Source: Patiria pectinifera
Taxonomy: Eukaryota > Echinodermata > Asteroidea > Valvatida > Asterinidae
Direction of reading: 5' to 3'
DNA: 64,000 nt
Assembly (NCBI GenBank): GCA_029964075.1
Contig: CM057136.1
Span: forward strand, 1,922,001 to 1,986,000
Positions 12,701 through 24,400 of the stretch are shown piece by piece. Within the stretch, counting starts at the first letter, position 1, and each line of letters opens with the position of its first letter. The position numbers and the translations under genes are program-made. Below the pieces are notes generated by a model. The model searched no databases. It saw only the letters and a list, made by a program, of their open reading frames with translations, and was not told the origin of the DNA.

Positions 12701-15700
12701 CTTTGGTTAATATCACAGTACTTGTGACCTACACAGTTATATTTTAAAATGTAGAGAGCACACTTGCTATACTACGTGCACACGCAGATGTGCCAACATG
12801 GACATGAGGCCCTCATACTTTAGGTGGAATTACCTCCAAACAAAGTCTTGGCCCAAAACGCCAGTGATTGATAGTGGATCATGCAGTTTCAAGTTCATTT
12901 GGCAGTAGCGCACCATCTAACGGCATAATTAGACCAGCACGCCTGTTAGTGCTAAAATGTTTTTTAAAAAAAGTTTTGCAAGGGTACTGTTCAACAGTAA
13001 CTGTCAGTGCTGTTCAAATACAACCATCGCTATCGATTACTGACATCATCAGCCGTGTGGTTGCAAAGGCCAAACAACCAGGGACCCTTTGGCCTTCGCA
13101 ACCATACAGCTGATCATGGGCTAAGACTACCTCCAACCCGTCACAATTGCAAAATCCCCCGATGTGCCCACGCAAGCACACACAGAGTGCTATATTTAGA
13201 AAGAATTCAGAAGTTGTTCCACCTGAAGTACGGCGGCTGCACATCCATGTCGGATCATGCACGTAGTGTGCTCTCTAGGTTTTTAAATATAACTCTACGT
13301 TGTGACCGTGGTCAGGATCTGATTGGTCAATGCGCAGTGTTTGACCACTATCTTTGAACTCTCATTGGATAATATTTGTTGTCCAGGGAGAATACTCTAC
13401 GTATGTATACGCATCATATCTGAGTAGTGTTACCGAATGCACGCATATTGATTAAAGCAGTGTTGTGGTCGATTCCATCTCAATTCCAGTCACAAGTAAA
13501 TCGCAAGTTCATTCACAAGTCCAGCCACCAACAACAGGGGATGAACGATAACTACTTGACTAGGGACTGGATGACTTGTGAGGACTTGCAGGGACTTGTG
13601 ACTAGACTACAACATTGCTTTGTCAGTGCAGCAGACTTCCCACAATCCTCTGCATTTCCTTCTCAATATCTTGCATTAATACAAGATTAGCTGTCACCAG
13701 AGCCTTGAATAGAGTAAAGCGATTAGGTAGATTTCACAAGTGAAGAACAAAGGGTGTTACAGAAACAAAGACACCACAAAAAAAGAAAGAATAAGGGTGA
13801 TGCTGTCCACATGTATCTTATCTTTACATATTTCGTGGTCAACCGCACATTTTTATGTAAATGTGTAAAGAATTTCTGATCATCCGAGTATTTTGAGAGA
13901 ATCTAGTCTTGATCCCAAGTCTGGACTTGCTTTTTATTCCCCAAGCGCAGCTAGTTCCTAATAGGAGTGGTAAAGCCAGAGTTCGCTCCCAACACGATAA
14001 ATCATTTTTAAGTATTGGGTACTCTTGCAGCGCTAACCCAGAAAAATGAAGCATACCTCTATCATGCACAATAGGCCTGTTAACTCCCTAGGCTTTTTTT
14101 TTGCTAGGGACCATCCTCACTCCTCCAAAATTTTGCACAAATGTTCAAATGAAGGATACATGTACCCAGTGCCTCAATCCTTTAAAATCATCCAACAGTC
14201 CTGCATCAAAATGCACTCATCCTCAATCCTCCAAAATCCTCATGTGCTTCAACACCATTCAACCTCAATCCTCCACAATCCTCATGTGCTAAAACAATAT
14301 TCATCCTCAATCCTCCAAAATCCTCATGTTTCTCAAACACTATTCATCCTTAATCCTCCAAAATCCTCCAAAACCGCCATGAGGATTTTTGAGGATGGAG
14401 GGTAAGGGCTAATTATGCTGCACACAGAGCATGCGAGGTACAACTGCATGCTTGAAATTTCCTAGGCAGCACTGCCAACGTTCCCAGTACTGTACTTCAT
14501 TTACATTGTTCGTATCAAACTCTCACCATCGCAGCAACAGATCCGTGCTTGGCTCAGACCGACATCATTAGGGGAATAAAATCTAGTTCAGTCTTGGATC
14601 AAGGCTAGTGAGAACCCTGCTGAATCCCACAGGATCCAACAACTTCCACAAAAATCTTTTGTTCACTGCTCAGATCAACAAAATCCACAGATTTAAAAAA
14701 AAAAAATCCCTCTTTGCTGTTGGATCTTGTTGGATTCAGTAGAGTAAGGCTTAACAGTTTTGCAATTTGCACATTGACAAACGTAAAAAAAAATCCAAGT
14801 ACCATTGCATTCAGATTGGAGTATGTTCAGTACAACAAACGATGGAACTTTGAACATGCTTACTTAACAAAGAATAAGGTGCTCCACGGAAGAATGACAA
14901 GACTGAAGATGTACGACTCGAGAGAAAAAAACTGCAACTCACCTGCAACAATCGACCAAACATTTTTGTGGTCCAAGAAACAGATGACCGAGAGCGCGAT
15001 GTAGATGGCGCTTCGTTTCCAGTTGTCGAGCCAAGAGACGATGGTCCACGTCTTACCACAACAACTGTCTGGTCTAGAAATGTAATAGGATAAAAAGCTG
15101 TTTTTTGAAAATACGAACGCAAACAAAAATTCCTAAAAGATCCTTCAAAAATCCACTAGGCGATTTTGGCAGGGTTTTGTAGGATTGAGAACCTGAAGCA
15201 CTATTAATCCTAACGTACCTGAATCCATCAAAATCAAAACCAAAACACCCTTCTTTTGGAGGATTTTGGCGGATTCAGGATACCTGCATATTGCAAACAA
15301 ATGGGGGATTTTGATGGATTCAGGACAGTAAGTCTAGCTGCAAGATTTTGATGGATTCAGGATACCTCTATATGAGCACTTGCATGCCTTAATCCTGCAA
15401 AAATTCCTGTGATTTCTTGAATGTGATCCATGGAACAGTGACCACTGCCTCAATCCTGCAAAATCCTCCAGCAATCATTGTCAATATGCTGAGGCCCGGC
15501 CATTGATAAACAACAAAGTACTTACGAGCAGCATTTCGTAAAGCAGGGTTCAAAGAAGAAAATCACCTCAAGCAGTGTGATGATGGAAGCCACAACACTG
15601 GGAGGAAAAAAATGGAAAGTAACGTTGACTGAAAATACTACATTTTAAAATTAAATTGTAATTAAAGCACTAATGTCTGTCAAATTTCTGTCAAATGTTG

Positions 15701-18657
15701 TGCCTACATGTACACAGAGTTTATTGCCAAGCAAACTTGATTACCTAATCCCAACTTGTAGATCCTTGGCTACAACAGTGTGATATTTAACAATTGTTGA
15801 CTTCTGTGATGTGGGATATGACGTTCTTAACACCCAAGGGGCGCATAGCACCCAAGGCGAAGCTATATTAAATCAGTGCGATGTAGCTTTTGATAATTGA
15901 AGGTTTTCATGTCCTGCCGGACCCAAGACTGAGTGGTTAAATGTTGCAGTTCTCGTTGCGCAAAGCTGCAGCGCGCCAGCAGGTTCCAACGGGCGCAACG
16001 AACGCAGTGCGATATCACCCTCAGTGTGTGGCATGCATTTTTATTGTCCAGACACATGTCTGTCCTAGACCTATGACATTACAGTATCCAAGCACGCGAT
16101 ATAACAATATCCAATATACCATGGTCCACATCGCAGTCCGCATATTGCGCTATTCTGTGAGAAGTGTGCGCTATTCTGTGAGAAGTGTGCACTTTTCTGT
16201 GAGAAGTGTGCGCTATTCTGTGAGAAGTGTGCGCTATTCTGTGAGAAGTGTGCGCTATTCTGTGAGAAGTGTGCGCTATTCTGTGTGAAGTGTGCGCTAT
16301 TCTGTGAGAAGTGTGCGCTATTCTGTGAGAAGTGTGCGCTATTCTGTGAGAAGTGTGCGCTTTTCCCACTGATGCACAATTTATCGGATAACCATTGAAC
16401 AATTTGTGGACACAGTGCCCATTCCATCTTTACTATTTGTCAAGTTTGCTTCGCCTGTAACTGGATTACTTGTGTCGGATTTGACCTCCACACTGATGTC
16501 AATGAAAAATAGGGTTTGCATCGAACGAAATACCATCAAAAAAATAAAAGGGCCATTCCTACTGCAAAACATAGCAATGAGGCAACTGAACATGTTGCAT
16601 GTAGACAGAAGTATTAAGTAAGATAGCATCCAAAAGAAAAATTTCCAAGGAGTTTTACTAGTAGAAATTATGGTAACATATTACAAAATACAAACTCACA
16701 TGAAATAGATTCCATAGAAATCTTTGGTTTCTAATGACGTGATCCCTACTGCCCAGAAAGCTGCATAAACATAAAACAAGCAAGCAAAATGAAAAACAAA
16801 TAATGCATTGCCATTGTGCAACATAGGGCTTTTATGCAGACATTTTTCTCCTGTAATTTTGCCTTCTTACTGCAATTAAACAGCGCACGACCTGTTTATA
16901 AGAAATACTTTATCTTGACAATTCCCCGAGTGATATATTTGGGGAAACTGCGCTGCGAAACTGCTCTTCACATAGTACCTAAGCATCATTGTGACTAAGG
17001 ATGTGAATTTGCATTAATTTTTTTAACATTTAGCAAATATTTTAAGAACCGTTTAAATGTTTGAAAGTTTTAAAGTCCTGCCCATTATGTCTGCAGACCG
17101 GCTTGAATGACACGATACATGTCTGGAAATTTACTGGAATTCTCTTGAATGAACTATTTTTGGAAAATGAAATAATACTTTATCAGAAAATAAGCTTGAT
17201 TCGGTTGGTTCTGGCTGAAAAAAAAGAAGATTTTCTCGTATAATTTTTTTTTTTCGCGTGAAGCAGTTTTGATTGATTCAGAACTGATTGAACCGATCCG
17301 GAACTAGGAAAAGTGACATCGGTACTTTTGACGTCATAAAATCAAAATAAAAAGAGCTTAAATTTTGAAAATTATTCAAATTATTTGGTCTCTCCATCAC
17401 TCAAGGTAAACTTTTTAATCAATGTCACTTGAATTCGTGAAGTAGTTGAGCTGAAAGCAGCCTGAATGATGTTTGCTATCCGGAACTAGGAAAACGACTG
17501 TATTAAGTAGTTGTAAATCTAAGTTGTAGACGGGATTGTGTGATTATAAATAAGGTAGTGTATATTTTGCCGGAGGTAACGCCGGCAAACTAACGTTTAC
17601 TAAAGGTTTGCCGGCGGCAATCCATATCAACAGAGGGCGCTGTACTCTTTAAGATAGGGCTGAATTATAACATGTATTAAATTCCCACCAAAGTTGTGTA
17701 GCACAGTTGGTGCAGTGGTTAAGCAATAGCTCTTATGAGTGGGATGTCCCGAGTTCGAATCCTGACTCACGCCACAATTTTAAGGTTTTTTTTTCCCATC
17801 CCCAAATAAATAAGAATATTCTTCTTTTATTATTTTAATATGTCTCAAACATTTTATTGCAGAGTATTACTTTTTCTTTTTCAGATTTGTGGCTCTGGAG
17901 GATTTTTTTCAAAGGGAAATAAAGTCCGAAATTATAAAATGGTCTGATGCCCATCTTGTTAATACAAAAATACCACGATAATATTGGCATGGAGCCAGAC
18001 TAAAATTTGTCACCGGAAAATGTGTAAGTACAAAAAAACAGTAACTGCGCATGTTCAGTGCATATCCGGCAAACTAACGTTTACTGAAGGTTTGCCGTCT
18101 CCGGCAAAATATCCACTGCCTATAAATAAAGTGACAAAATAATTCCAATCTTAATTTGATTTTCTGCTCCCCCAGCAACCGGACCTTCCACGCACAGGGT
18201 GAATGGCCTTTTGTGGCTGATAATACAGAGGTAGTCTAGTAGTATTTCAGCCACATTTATGGGGCTACAAAATCACCACATCAATGGTCACGCCCCCCTT
18301 CATTCAATCATTCATGCCCTTCCCCCCACTTGGTCAATTGATTAGCAGTTGTAGCACGCATGCAATTAAACATTTCTTACGAGCAGCAGTCATTTTTATA
18401 GGGACAGCATAGTGACAGTTTCGTTTTACAAATCTTATTGCTAATGCTAGCCAGGGGATGAGCAAAAATACTAAAATATGGTTGGAAAAAAAAGAAAGAA
18501 GCGAAGTCTCGACTTTGGCAAGTGCATGGTTCGTGGAATTTATTTTGGTTACGATAGACAAACCTGCAGCTGTCCCCATGCCCCATATCCGGACAATCGG
18601 GGTGTAATACTTCCACAGGAACTCACAGTACGGATTTTTACAACATTCACAAACCAT
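6746..18657 (-). CDS. TMEM72: TMEM72-like four-pass membrane protein, 5 exons
   Basis: Minus-strand gene, coding exons 18657-18564, 16760-16700, 15597-15526, 15073-14943 and 7047-6746. All four introns are GT-AG and the phases (1,2,2,1) join without a frame break, giving about 219 aa. The start is the first ATG of the open exon (AAAATGG context). Helix 1 lies around LWKYYTPIVRIWGMGTAA; helix 2 around DFYGIYF and ASIITLLEVIFFF; helix 3 contains AIYIALSVICFLD; helix 4 contains VVLDLLAILYLL. The GTAA-turn, the Cys cluster between helices 2 and 3 (TKCC, SCCG) and the SVICFLD motif resemble vertebrate TMEM72 (recalled, not searched). The cytosolic tail is hydrophilic and ends in an acidic run (FGDFDDDDDADPEGD). 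It is shorter than the roughly 275 aa of human TMEM72. Biochemical function is not established for the family. Confidence in the gene model is higher than in the name. Confidence 0.72.
7986..8588. mobile_element. hAT-type element built of GAGTAC repeats
   Basis: Ends CAGTGTTGTAGTCGAGTAC (7986) and GAGTACTACAACACTG (to 8588) are inverted and start with the CA...TG seen in hAT elements. The 8-bp target duplication CTCAGAGT is exact (7978-7985 and 8589-8596). The interior is largely GAGTAC and its complement GTACTC, including a perfect inner palindrome around TTGACATGTCAAAATTG-type sequence near 8,400-8,450. It lies in the last intron of the TMEM72-like gene. Confidence 0.8.
8600..10600. other. 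AT-rich intron sequence, no gene seen
   Basis: Two kilobases of the TMEM72-like intron 4 with no splice-bounded exon, no clear inverted repeat and only short ORFs. A triple TTAGCATAAA-type repeat lies near 9,252-9,280. Confidence 0.6.
10620..11365. repeat. 130-bp imperfect tandem repeat, about 5 copies
   Basis: Units are marked by CTGGCTGTGGAG followed by GAGATAGTATCTGACCATGG and GAGAAAGTAACTC, near 10,828, 10,960, 11,087 and 11,222, with a more diverged left part. Each unit is itself made of shorter GCGAGATAGTA-type repeats in both orientations. The array keeps one minus-strand frame open over 209 codons, which is a by-product of the repeat. Confidence 0.75.
11400..13420. other. Intron sequence, nothing assignable
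   Basis: Continuation of the TMEM72-like intron 4. No exon with matching splice sites, RNA gene or clear repeat was found. ORFs are all under 120 codons and lack family features. Confidence 0.5.
13458..13617. mobile_element. Small hAT-like element related to the GAGTAC element
   Basis: Starts CAGTGTTGTGGTCGATTCC and ends CTAGACTACAACATTG, matching the ends of the 7,986 element in type. The interior carries ACTTGTGA and AAATCGCAAGTT motifs. The 8-bp flanks do not match, so the insertion is old or the ends are off by a few bases. Confidence 0.5.
14115..14400 (+). repeat. Tandem 'TCAATCCTCCAAAATCCTC' repeat
   Basis: Four to five imperfect units of about 45-50 bp. The same ATCCTCCAAAATCC motif or its complement reappears at 15,140-15,480 and 32,800-33,150, so this is part of a dispersed family. 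Confidence 0.65.
14616..14748. mobile_element. Miniature element with CTGCTGAATCC ends
   Basis: Left CTGCTGAATCCCACAGGATC and right TTGTTGGATTCAGTAGAG are inverted. Related copies or halves lie at about 34,663-34,820, 49,482-49,700, 23,619-23,640 and 33,990-34,015. Confidence 0.5.
16147..16367 (+). repeat. 21-bp minisatellite, 10.5 copies
   Basis: Unit GCGCTATTCTGTGAGAAGTG plus T, ten copies in register with only scattered changes. Since 21 is a multiple of three, several frames stay open through it and produce artefact peptides. It lies in intron 2 of the TMEM72-like gene. Confidence 0.95.
17554..18120. mobile_element. 567-bp element with 9-bp target duplication
   Basis: Ends GGTAGTGTATATTTTGCCGG and the complement of GGCAGTGGATATTTTGCCGG are inverted. 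TATAAATAA is duplicated exactly at 17545-17553 and 18121-18129. A 9-bp duplication suggests a Mutator-like family; 8 bp would suggest hAT or P. Inside each end is a direct copy of GGCAAACTAACGTTTACT. The element also contains a tRNA-like SINE head. Confidence 0.7.
17698..17775 (+). mobile_element. tRNA-like SINE head inside the 567-bp element
   Basis: Box A TGGTGCAGTGG and box B AGTTCGAATCC are correctly spaced, but the acceptor stem does not pair well. It is therefore read as a SINE head and not a tRNA gene. Confidence 0.4.
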
Positions 18658-18766
18658 TTTGAACCCAAATTTGTCTTGAAATGGGGATCAAATTGTAGCA
18701 GACGTTTTTCTTTGGGCGCAGCCGTGTAAGAATATCATTGGTCTGGTTCCTTAAAATAACTGCTTT

Positions 18767-18778
18767 CTTTATATATCC
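18767..18778 (-). promoter_or_regulatory. TATA-like box upstream of the TMEM72-like gene
   Basis: On the minus strand GGATATATAAAG lies about 110 bp upstream of the ATG at 18657. If used, transcription would begin near 18,740 and leave a 5' leader of about 80 nt with no intron. This is a motif match only; no initiator was identified with confidence. Confidence 0.35.
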
Positions 18779-18779
18779 A

Positions 18780-20400
18780 AGTACGACTTGGTACCCGTCT
18801 AGCTAGTCAGGCAATTAGAAAGAGGGCGCTATTCATCAGCAGACAACAATTCAACCCTGGGAAAATGAGTCATTCAGTACAGCTGGGGGGGGGGGGGTAG
18901 TCTATATTACATATGAACAGATTTGCTGATTAATTAGGCAAGACCTCCGCATCTTGACTTCTAGATTTTGACCAATCAGCGGGCCCTTTCTATATCGGGT
19001 CTTCAGTCATTCACCGTTGCAATCATAGACATGGATAAAAAAAACCTGTGTCACACGCTCTGTATCATGTTACGCAATATGCGCCTGACTGTTGTATTAC
19101 AAACAAATGCATTCGAATTGACAAATCAAACCATTAGTCCTGATTTGGGAATAAAATGACGGCACGATTTTGTCAAGTCGACTCCGATTGGCTGGTGCGC
19201 AGCTTGTATATATCTGCATATTGTTATTGTTTAGACATTCCAGACGTTATACAGGAGACGTGGCTCCATGGATAACGGGTGATACTCAGACTAGGGGGGG
19301 GGGGGGTTACATCACACATTTAGACCCCCTCCCCCCCCCCCTCACAAATCATAAAATGAAAGGAAACACTTTAATCACAGTTTCACAGACGGTTTTTTAT
19401 CATCCAATTTATTTTTTAGTCATTAAACAAGCAAACAATCATATATATTCTCATTCCATCCTACATTATTACAATGCACACTAGCAAAAGCTTTACACAT
19501 TTGCATTTTAAAATAATCAAAATCTCTGATTTGCTTTTACAGAATTCTAAGAATTGGAATTTGGCAGTTTCAACAAAATAAGCCTAGAGGTGGCACTAGG
19601 CTTGCGCGAGTCGTGCTCAGGTAGTAAGCACGCCCTTCAGACTCGCGCGAGTCACGCTCAGGTAGTACGCACGCACTGCTGGCTCCTTCAACCAATAGGG
19701 TTACCAAGAAACGCACACTGCCTCGTCTTTGAGAACGCGTGCGGCATGCGCCAAAACATGGTGCTACCTCAAATATTGCTTTTAATTTTGTTCCCCGAAT
19801 TAGTGTGTACATGCTAGTTTTTAGAAGTTCAGCCTAGTTGCAAATGACATAAATACAGCATCCACACATAAAAAGGTTAAAATACTTTCAGTAGGTGTCA
19901 ACATATATAAGGGTTTGGTTTTCAACTATTATTTCTAACAACTCTCTTTAATTTTTATGACAAAAACAACTTTTGGAAATAGCTCTAGAAAAAAAATTGT
20001 GATATTGAAAGACATTTTCATACGTCACTTTTCATTTACTAAAATTTCATTCCCTTTTTAAATTTTAGCAAAATGCAGGGCCACTTTTTGAAAACGTGAT
20101 CGATCGTCAATGCACCATCTCTCAAAATTCCCATTAAGTTACATTTTAAGCTTCAAATTTCCTACAAAGGAGATACGAATTGGGATATCGGACAAAACGG
20201 CAAGATGTTGGATGTAATCAACAATTTCATATAAAATTATTAAAAGAAATTAGAGATTACAGGTGGGGCACTGAGGTAAACACAAATAATCTTAAACTGG
20301 GGTATGAAAAAGGTTACAAATATGTGTGGGAAGGTGACATTGTCAATTTGTCCACCAATTGCACTCTTGAGAGAAAAAGACCAAAATGAGAAAGTTTTTC
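18780..20400. other. Intergenic region between the TMEM72-like gene and PAQR3
   Basis: No exon was found. It holds G/C homopolymer runs near 18,887 and 19,293-19,342, and a 45-bp GC-rich direct repeat (GCGCGAGTCGTGCTCAGGTA type) at about 19,602-19,680. Confidence 0.5.
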
Positions 20401-20413
20401 CATAAACATTTAA

Positions 20414-20933
20414 AGGGAAAATACAACATTTGCAAACATCAAAAAATAAAACTACATGTACCAAATTATTTTGAAATACCTTGCTGGACTGTTAGTGAAT
20501 GACAGTGTAAAGCATCCTGTAAAATCATGGCACCTGGTATACTGTCATTTTCAAGAAAAGTGGTACGTTTGTATCAATTTCCAACGCTGATCGGCCGACC
20601 AGCGTTGGAAAAAACTGGCTTTTTTTCAAATACTGGCCCCAGTTGACCATCGCACTTGTTTGCAATCGATTACACACCTATGAACGGGTACAAGCCAGCT
20701 AGACTGGTTCCCTGACCTTACAATTCCCCAATATATGTAAACTGCTCTGTTTCTTCTTAAATGGAGTCAGGGAACCAGACTACAGGAAAATGATTGTTTT
20801 TCTTGGTTTTTATAGCATTTTCGAACCCAAAACCTCAAAAAAGTCAGTGTAACTATATTTGCTATATATTTCCAACCCCCCAATTCCATCCATTTCTGAA
20901 AATTACAACAAAAGCAAATGATGTATATTCCCT
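20414..20933. mobile_element. TTAA-flanked miniature element, copy 1
   Basis: Ends AGGGAAAATACAACATTTGC and the complement of AGGGAATATACATCATTTGC are inverted, with TTAA on both sides (20410-20413, 20934-20937). A TTAA target suggests piggyBac or Kolobok. Copy 2 at 54,365-54,844 is collinear, and a fragment lies at about 52,420-52,600. This copy carries an extra palindrome at 20,579-20,612. Confidence 0.8.
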
Positions 20934-21473
20934 TTAATAAATGCTGTCATTATTAATTCTAGGACCAAATATATTCTATCACTGAGGACAGCATGCATTT
21001 AAACAGCTGCAAGTTGAACTTGTACATGCGCAAATTGCACTAAACATTTACACGTATAAGTACACCCAGTGTACCTGTACCAGATCGCAATAGCACAACC
21101 CAGTTCATTTAACATACATTTAAATGAATTCAAGTTTATATAGGAGGGGGGTAGAGTGGGTGGGGTTTTTGCATGCATGTGTGTGTGGAGGGGCACGGTG
21201 GGGGGTTGGAGGGGGTTGGCGTGTAATTGGGGGTGGCGTTAACAGGGGTCCAATTTGTGGAGGTGGGGGGGACGGAGTTTAAGGGTCCTATTTTCTGCAG
21301 GGGACACTCAATAGTTTCTACACAATAACATGCTATGTTCGCCTTCTTAAAAATTCTGAGCGGGGCTGGGGTGGGGGGCGGGGCACTGGTCTTCAATGGG
21401 GAAGGGGTGCCTCTATGTCCCCCTCCCCCCATTCCACTTCAGCCTCTGGGTATGGGTAATAGAGGCATTCATG

Positions 21474-24400
21474 CTATAGAGATAATAGACTTCCATTCTC
21501 ACTAAGGCATGGGTATTTGGTCCTGTATTCAACCAGTTCGATTCCGACGTGATGCCACCATAGGAATACGATCACGATAATGATGTGCCACCACTGGTGG
21601 CTTGAGCCAATGTAGTCCACTTTACCTGCATAAAACATCAATGAAAAATCCTTCAATTCTTTTTTTTTTGGAGGGGGGGGGGGCAGGGGTAATTCTCTTA
21701 CAAAGAGTTTCAATCACATTTGAATCTTCTATAGGAACTCAGAATAAAATACTGATGTAGAATTAAAGAGTCGGACAAGCAGATGTGAAAAAAGGACAAA
21801 TCTGATTCTCTGAGTATCAAGTTTTGTAGCAGAAGGAACATCAATTTATCATTGATCGACAGAAAACAACCTTTCCAATTTTTTTTCTTCTGATTTTCAT
21901 GACTTCGTTGCAATTCATGAACAACTTCGACAAAAACAAACACTAATACTGAAACGCTGCACGATCCGAAATTTCGACAGCTTTTGCCAGTTTCACATAT
22001 GGACAATCAAACAATACAAAAGTTGGCAGTAAACTGAACAACAAAAACAAAAGTGTATCGTAACTTACCAGGGAAGCAACGTTCTGGAAACTTGGAAGCG
22101 TAAAAGAAGAGAGCTAAGATTGCTAAGGTGTACATTAGTATCAACTTTGGAACGAAAATCTGCATAAGGAAAGGAAAACCAAGAAAAGGTTGATTACCAA
22201 CACAAATGACCCGCCACCGTATATCTATTCCCATTATATGGCACCGCCCTTTGTTTATAAATTTTCCGTGGAGCCATCAGGGTCACTGTTTTGTTTACGA
22301 GTACTTTGTCATGATTACGAGTACGAATACTTTTTCATGAGTACGATTATCAGTTCAAGGCAGTACTTGAGTGCGATTATGAGTACCAGTACTTTCTACA
22401 AGTAGGAGCAAAGTTCAATGGGTTGCGTGCTTTCAAAGGCTTTTTGCTATCAAACTAGGCATTAAACTAACCCTTCTACGCAAACATACATTCTGTGCCA
22501 AGTTGTCCTTGCAGTCAAAATCAATCAAGTGACTGTTTTTAACCCTTAAGAGCTCCCAGCCTACATAAAGCAGGATTGACTGGCTGTGACTGTTTATGTT
22601 ACTTGATACAGCTTTGCTTTGACTGCAGGTGATTGATAAGCCAGCTGTGCCTACCACTTGCCTGCTTTTGTCTGTTGACTGAATTCGACTAGTCAGAGTG
22701 CTTGCCTTAAATATGCTCTGACTGTTGGTGACTAGCCTGTGCAAAAGTCATGGCAGGGGAAGAGGATTGATGTTTTGACTGTCTGTGACTGATCAAACAA
22801 AGGAGGGTTCAACAAATGGAGCCCAACCTCACATACAGTTGAAAACTGATTCTGTTTCTGCATGTCTCGCTCTAAAAAAAAAAATTAAATTCTTGGCGGG
22901 AGAAAATTTGAGTTCTTTGTCATGAGTACGAGTACCAAAAACATGTACCCGAGTACAAGTACTAAAATACTCAAAAGCGCTATCTCCTGTTCATGCAACT
23001 AACGTCAAAGGAGACTCACTTGGACTATTTCTTCTTGGAACCCTCCGTGGAGATATATCCAGTGTACACTGGGGCCGACGCCGTAGGCTACCGATATACA
23101 GAATAGAAGAAGCCGTTTGGTGGCCCAGGCGGACGTTAAGAAACGTCGGTGAAGCTGTACGGTCAGCGTCATGGCGAGGAGGGAGCACACGATAACCATG
23201 TGGACGTTCTTCCAGTACTTCACGCAGGAAAGGGAAAACAAAGTGTGCAATCTCAAGTCACACTACAAACATTGATAACGTTGAGTCAAAGTATTTGGAT
23301 AAAAACATGCGTCTTACATGCAAAGGCCAAAAAACTTTTTGTGTTTGCAGTAAAATTGCCCCAAAAGGAAGGGTCGTTAGACGGGTATTTTGAATTTTTA
23401 AGGTTGTTTTTTTTTGCACATTAATATGCATGTACATATTGCAAGACAACTGGACAAGTAGACATACATGTATGTGTACGTGTAATAAGTTGCTTCATTA
23501 TTCACTTCCAAAAAAATTATTTGCTTAAAATTAAAACCAAATTTGTCAACAATAAAACAATGAAAATGTACAAAGGCCTTCATTCAAGCAACAATGAAGA
23601 CTTCTTGGACGGTGTTAGCTGAATCCAACAGGATCCAACTATGTCATATACCCGATGGAGCCTGTAAGGTATTTCATGATAACTGGATATTTCATATTTT
23701 GACTTTTGTGAATGTTGTATCTTCCCTTTAACCAATAACATCCCTTATCAAACTTTTTCAACATTCTTGTGTACTCACCGGAAAGCAGAAGAACCCATAG
23801 TAGACGGAAGGGAAATAGCAACCCAGCATACCGACAGAGACCCCAGCTAGATCTAGACTGAACCAACGCTTGGACACCTCCTCCGAATGAACACGAAACA
23901 GGTGGAAACCGGCCGAGCATAGCATACAAACCTAGAAAGAAGCAAGAAAAGTGAGCTATTCATTATCAGAGGAATTGGGGATTGATTCTGAAAAGGAAAT
24001 TGAACAGAATAGACCATCATGTTGCAGCCATCTTGAATTTTCCAATTCAAATCAACGTAACGAAAGCGAGGCTAGAAGGAAAAATAGTCTGGTTCGGTTT
24101 TGCATAAAAACATTATCATTCAGTACTGTTATTGGATACAGGGAGCATGACTGAAATGGTGGCAGCATGATAAAGGACTATAGGAACAATTTCACAGATT
24201 AAGAGCATAGCATACAAACCTAGATGGGTAAAAATGCCAGGAAAATGTGATTCACTCAGTCGAAGGAATTTAATTCAGTGTCATGATTTGATTGTAACAT
24301 GCAACATTTACGGATAGATTCATTTTATTGAAACAATAGAGCCTGCAAATTGACCTCAAAACATGCACAATTTTATGGGAATCCAGTGCACCTGAGCACC

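Noticed and set aside
16071-16427. Repetitive peptides on both strands (HFSQNSA and SVRSVRY types)
   Set aside because: Products of a 21-bp minisatellite; a 21-bp unit keeps all stop-free frames open.
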